From an uncultured Lachnospiraceae bacterium (GTDB lineage: Bacteria > Bacillota > Clostridia > Lachnospirales > Lachnospiraceae): a stretch of 59,422 bases of DNA. This document shows positions 58,820 to 59,422 of this stretch, one piece after another (position 1 is the stretch's first letter; every line of letters starts with the position of its first letter). The translations under genes were made by a program, and so were the position numbers. Location: the NCBI GenBank assembly GCA_946541955.1, contig CAMNJZ010000004.1, positions 1 through 59,422 on the forward strand, given 5' to 3'. The notes below the pieces were generated by a model, which ran no database searches, had not been told where the DNA came from, and saw only the letters and a program-made list of their open reading frames with translations.

Positions 58820-59392
58820 ATGAAATACAAATGTACAGTATGCGGACACATCTATGATGAAGAAAAGACCGGCGTAAAGTTTGCTGACCTTCCCGATGAC
58901 TGGAAGTGCCCTCTCTGCAAACAGCCCAAGTCCAAATTTGAGCCCGTCAATGAGACAGCAGAGCTTTCCTGGGCTTCCGAGCACAAGGTAGGCATCGCTT
59001 CCGATCTCGATGAAGAAATGAAAGAATTCCTCCGTGCTGAATTCGCAGGCGAGTGCTCTGAAGTCGGTATGTATCTGGCTATGTCCAGAGCTGCGATCCG
59101 TCAGGGCTATCCCGAAGTCGGCGCTTTCTACCGTCAGGCTGCTTTCGAAGAAGCAGATCACGCTTCCCGTTATGCAGAAATGCTGGGCGAAGTAGTCTCC
59201 GCTTCCACCAAGGAAAACCTGCAGGCACGCGTTGCCGCTGAGAACGGCGCATGCGCAGGCAAGACCGCATTTGCAAAGAAGTGCAAAGAGATGGGCCTGG
59301 ACGCACTGCATGACAGCATTCATGAAATGGCCCGCGACGAGGCTCGTCACGGCCAGGGCTTCAAGGGCCTTCTGGACCGCTATTTCAAATAA
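58820..59392 (+). CDS. Reverse rubrerythrin (NADH peroxidase component)
   Basis: A 190-residue protein. A rubredoxin domain comes first (CTVCGHIYD and CPLCKQPKS, binding one Fe), followed by a ferritin-like four-helix diiron domain with [26 protein letters not shown] and [13 protein letters not shown]. Classical rubrerythrin has the opposite order. Reverse rubrerythrins reduce peroxide and oxygen using electrons from NADH-rubredoxin oxidoreductase in anaerobes. AAAGGAG fixes the start at 58820. It is monocistronic and strongly promoted. Confidence 0.93.
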   Translation: MKYKCTVCGHIYDEEKTGVKFADLPDDWKCPLCKQPKSKFEPVNETAELSWASEHKVGIASDLDEEMKEFLRAEFAGECSEVGMYLAMSRAAIRQGYPEVGAFYRQAAFEEADHASRYAEMLGEVVSASTKENLQARVAAENGACAGKTAFAKKCKEMGLDALHDSIHEMARDEARHGQGFKGLLDRYFK

Positions 59393-59422
59393 AGATTCCT
59401 TTTCCTTAGCATAAGGATTTAA

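Noticed and set aside
1-59422. CRISPR arrays, prophage, rRNA operons or riboswitches
   Set aside because: No regularly spaced repeats, phage structural genes or recognisable aptamer cores were seen in a manual reading; structure searches were not possible.

Overview
The window looks like a chromosomal segment from a fairly GC-rich Clostridia species, most likely a member of the Lachnospiraceae. The evidence is strong AGGAGG-type ribosome-binding sites, sigma-A-type promoters, a reverse rubrerythrin, DUF975 and DUF624 membrane proteins, a CUT1 sugar transporter with GH36 and GH32 hydrolases, and PTS-dependent dihydroxyacetone kinase. Genus cannot be fixed from the sequence. There is no rRNA, prophage or CRISPR array. 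The only RNA gene is a tRNA-Gly(GCC) cut by the left edge.

Layout. 1-3349: tRNA-Gly, then an overlapping minus-strand operon (lipoprotein, MATE exporter, chorismate mutase-ACT, Nudix hydrolase). 3486-4787: an HPr domain fused to a D-lactate dehydrogenase. 5118-8551: two overlapping genes for membrane proteins with tandem Rossmann (TrkA-N-like) domains and C-terminal RyR-like domains; the second has a clear K+ filter and the first a degenerate one. This is the most striking system in the window. 8548-11571: glycosyltransferase, protein kinase, acetyltransferase and a 33-residue small protein. 11709-13791: dhaL-dhaM-dhaK. 13988-17942: MoxR/DUF58/DUF4129-like operon with an alpha/beta hydrolase.

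18065-26056: an alpha-galactoside uptake operon on the minus strand (binding protein, two permeases, two membrane proteins, GH36 alpha-galactosidase, AraC regulator), with hairpins that probably set expression steps. 26546-34135: [Fe-S] aldo/keto reductase, DUF975 protein, phosphoglucomutase, HD protein, an unknown anchored protein, YdcF-like protein and an atypical trigger factor. 34163-38595: sbcC-sbcD. 38755-42929: an SDR, an IS1182-like element broken by a nonsense codon, and an NhaC antiporter.

43186-49872: tandem hypB paralogues, a LysR regulator divergent from a UxaA-family dehydratase and dicarboxylate symporter, and peptidase T. 50020-52874: an unusual SDR/Nif11-like fusion, a second SDR and a remnant of a PTS EIIB gene. 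53097-59392: a two-component system with repeated operators, an HTH-Uma2 fusion with its own inverted-repeat operator, an AAA ATPase, GH32 sucrose hydrolase, a small membrane protein and reverse rubrerythrin.

Functional threads: HPr-type phosphotransfer links the HPr-LDH fusion, DhaM and the EIIB remnant. GH36 and GH32 together could take raffinose-family sugars to hexoses. The RyR/TrkA channel pair looks like a ligand-gated ion-flux device of unknown trigger.
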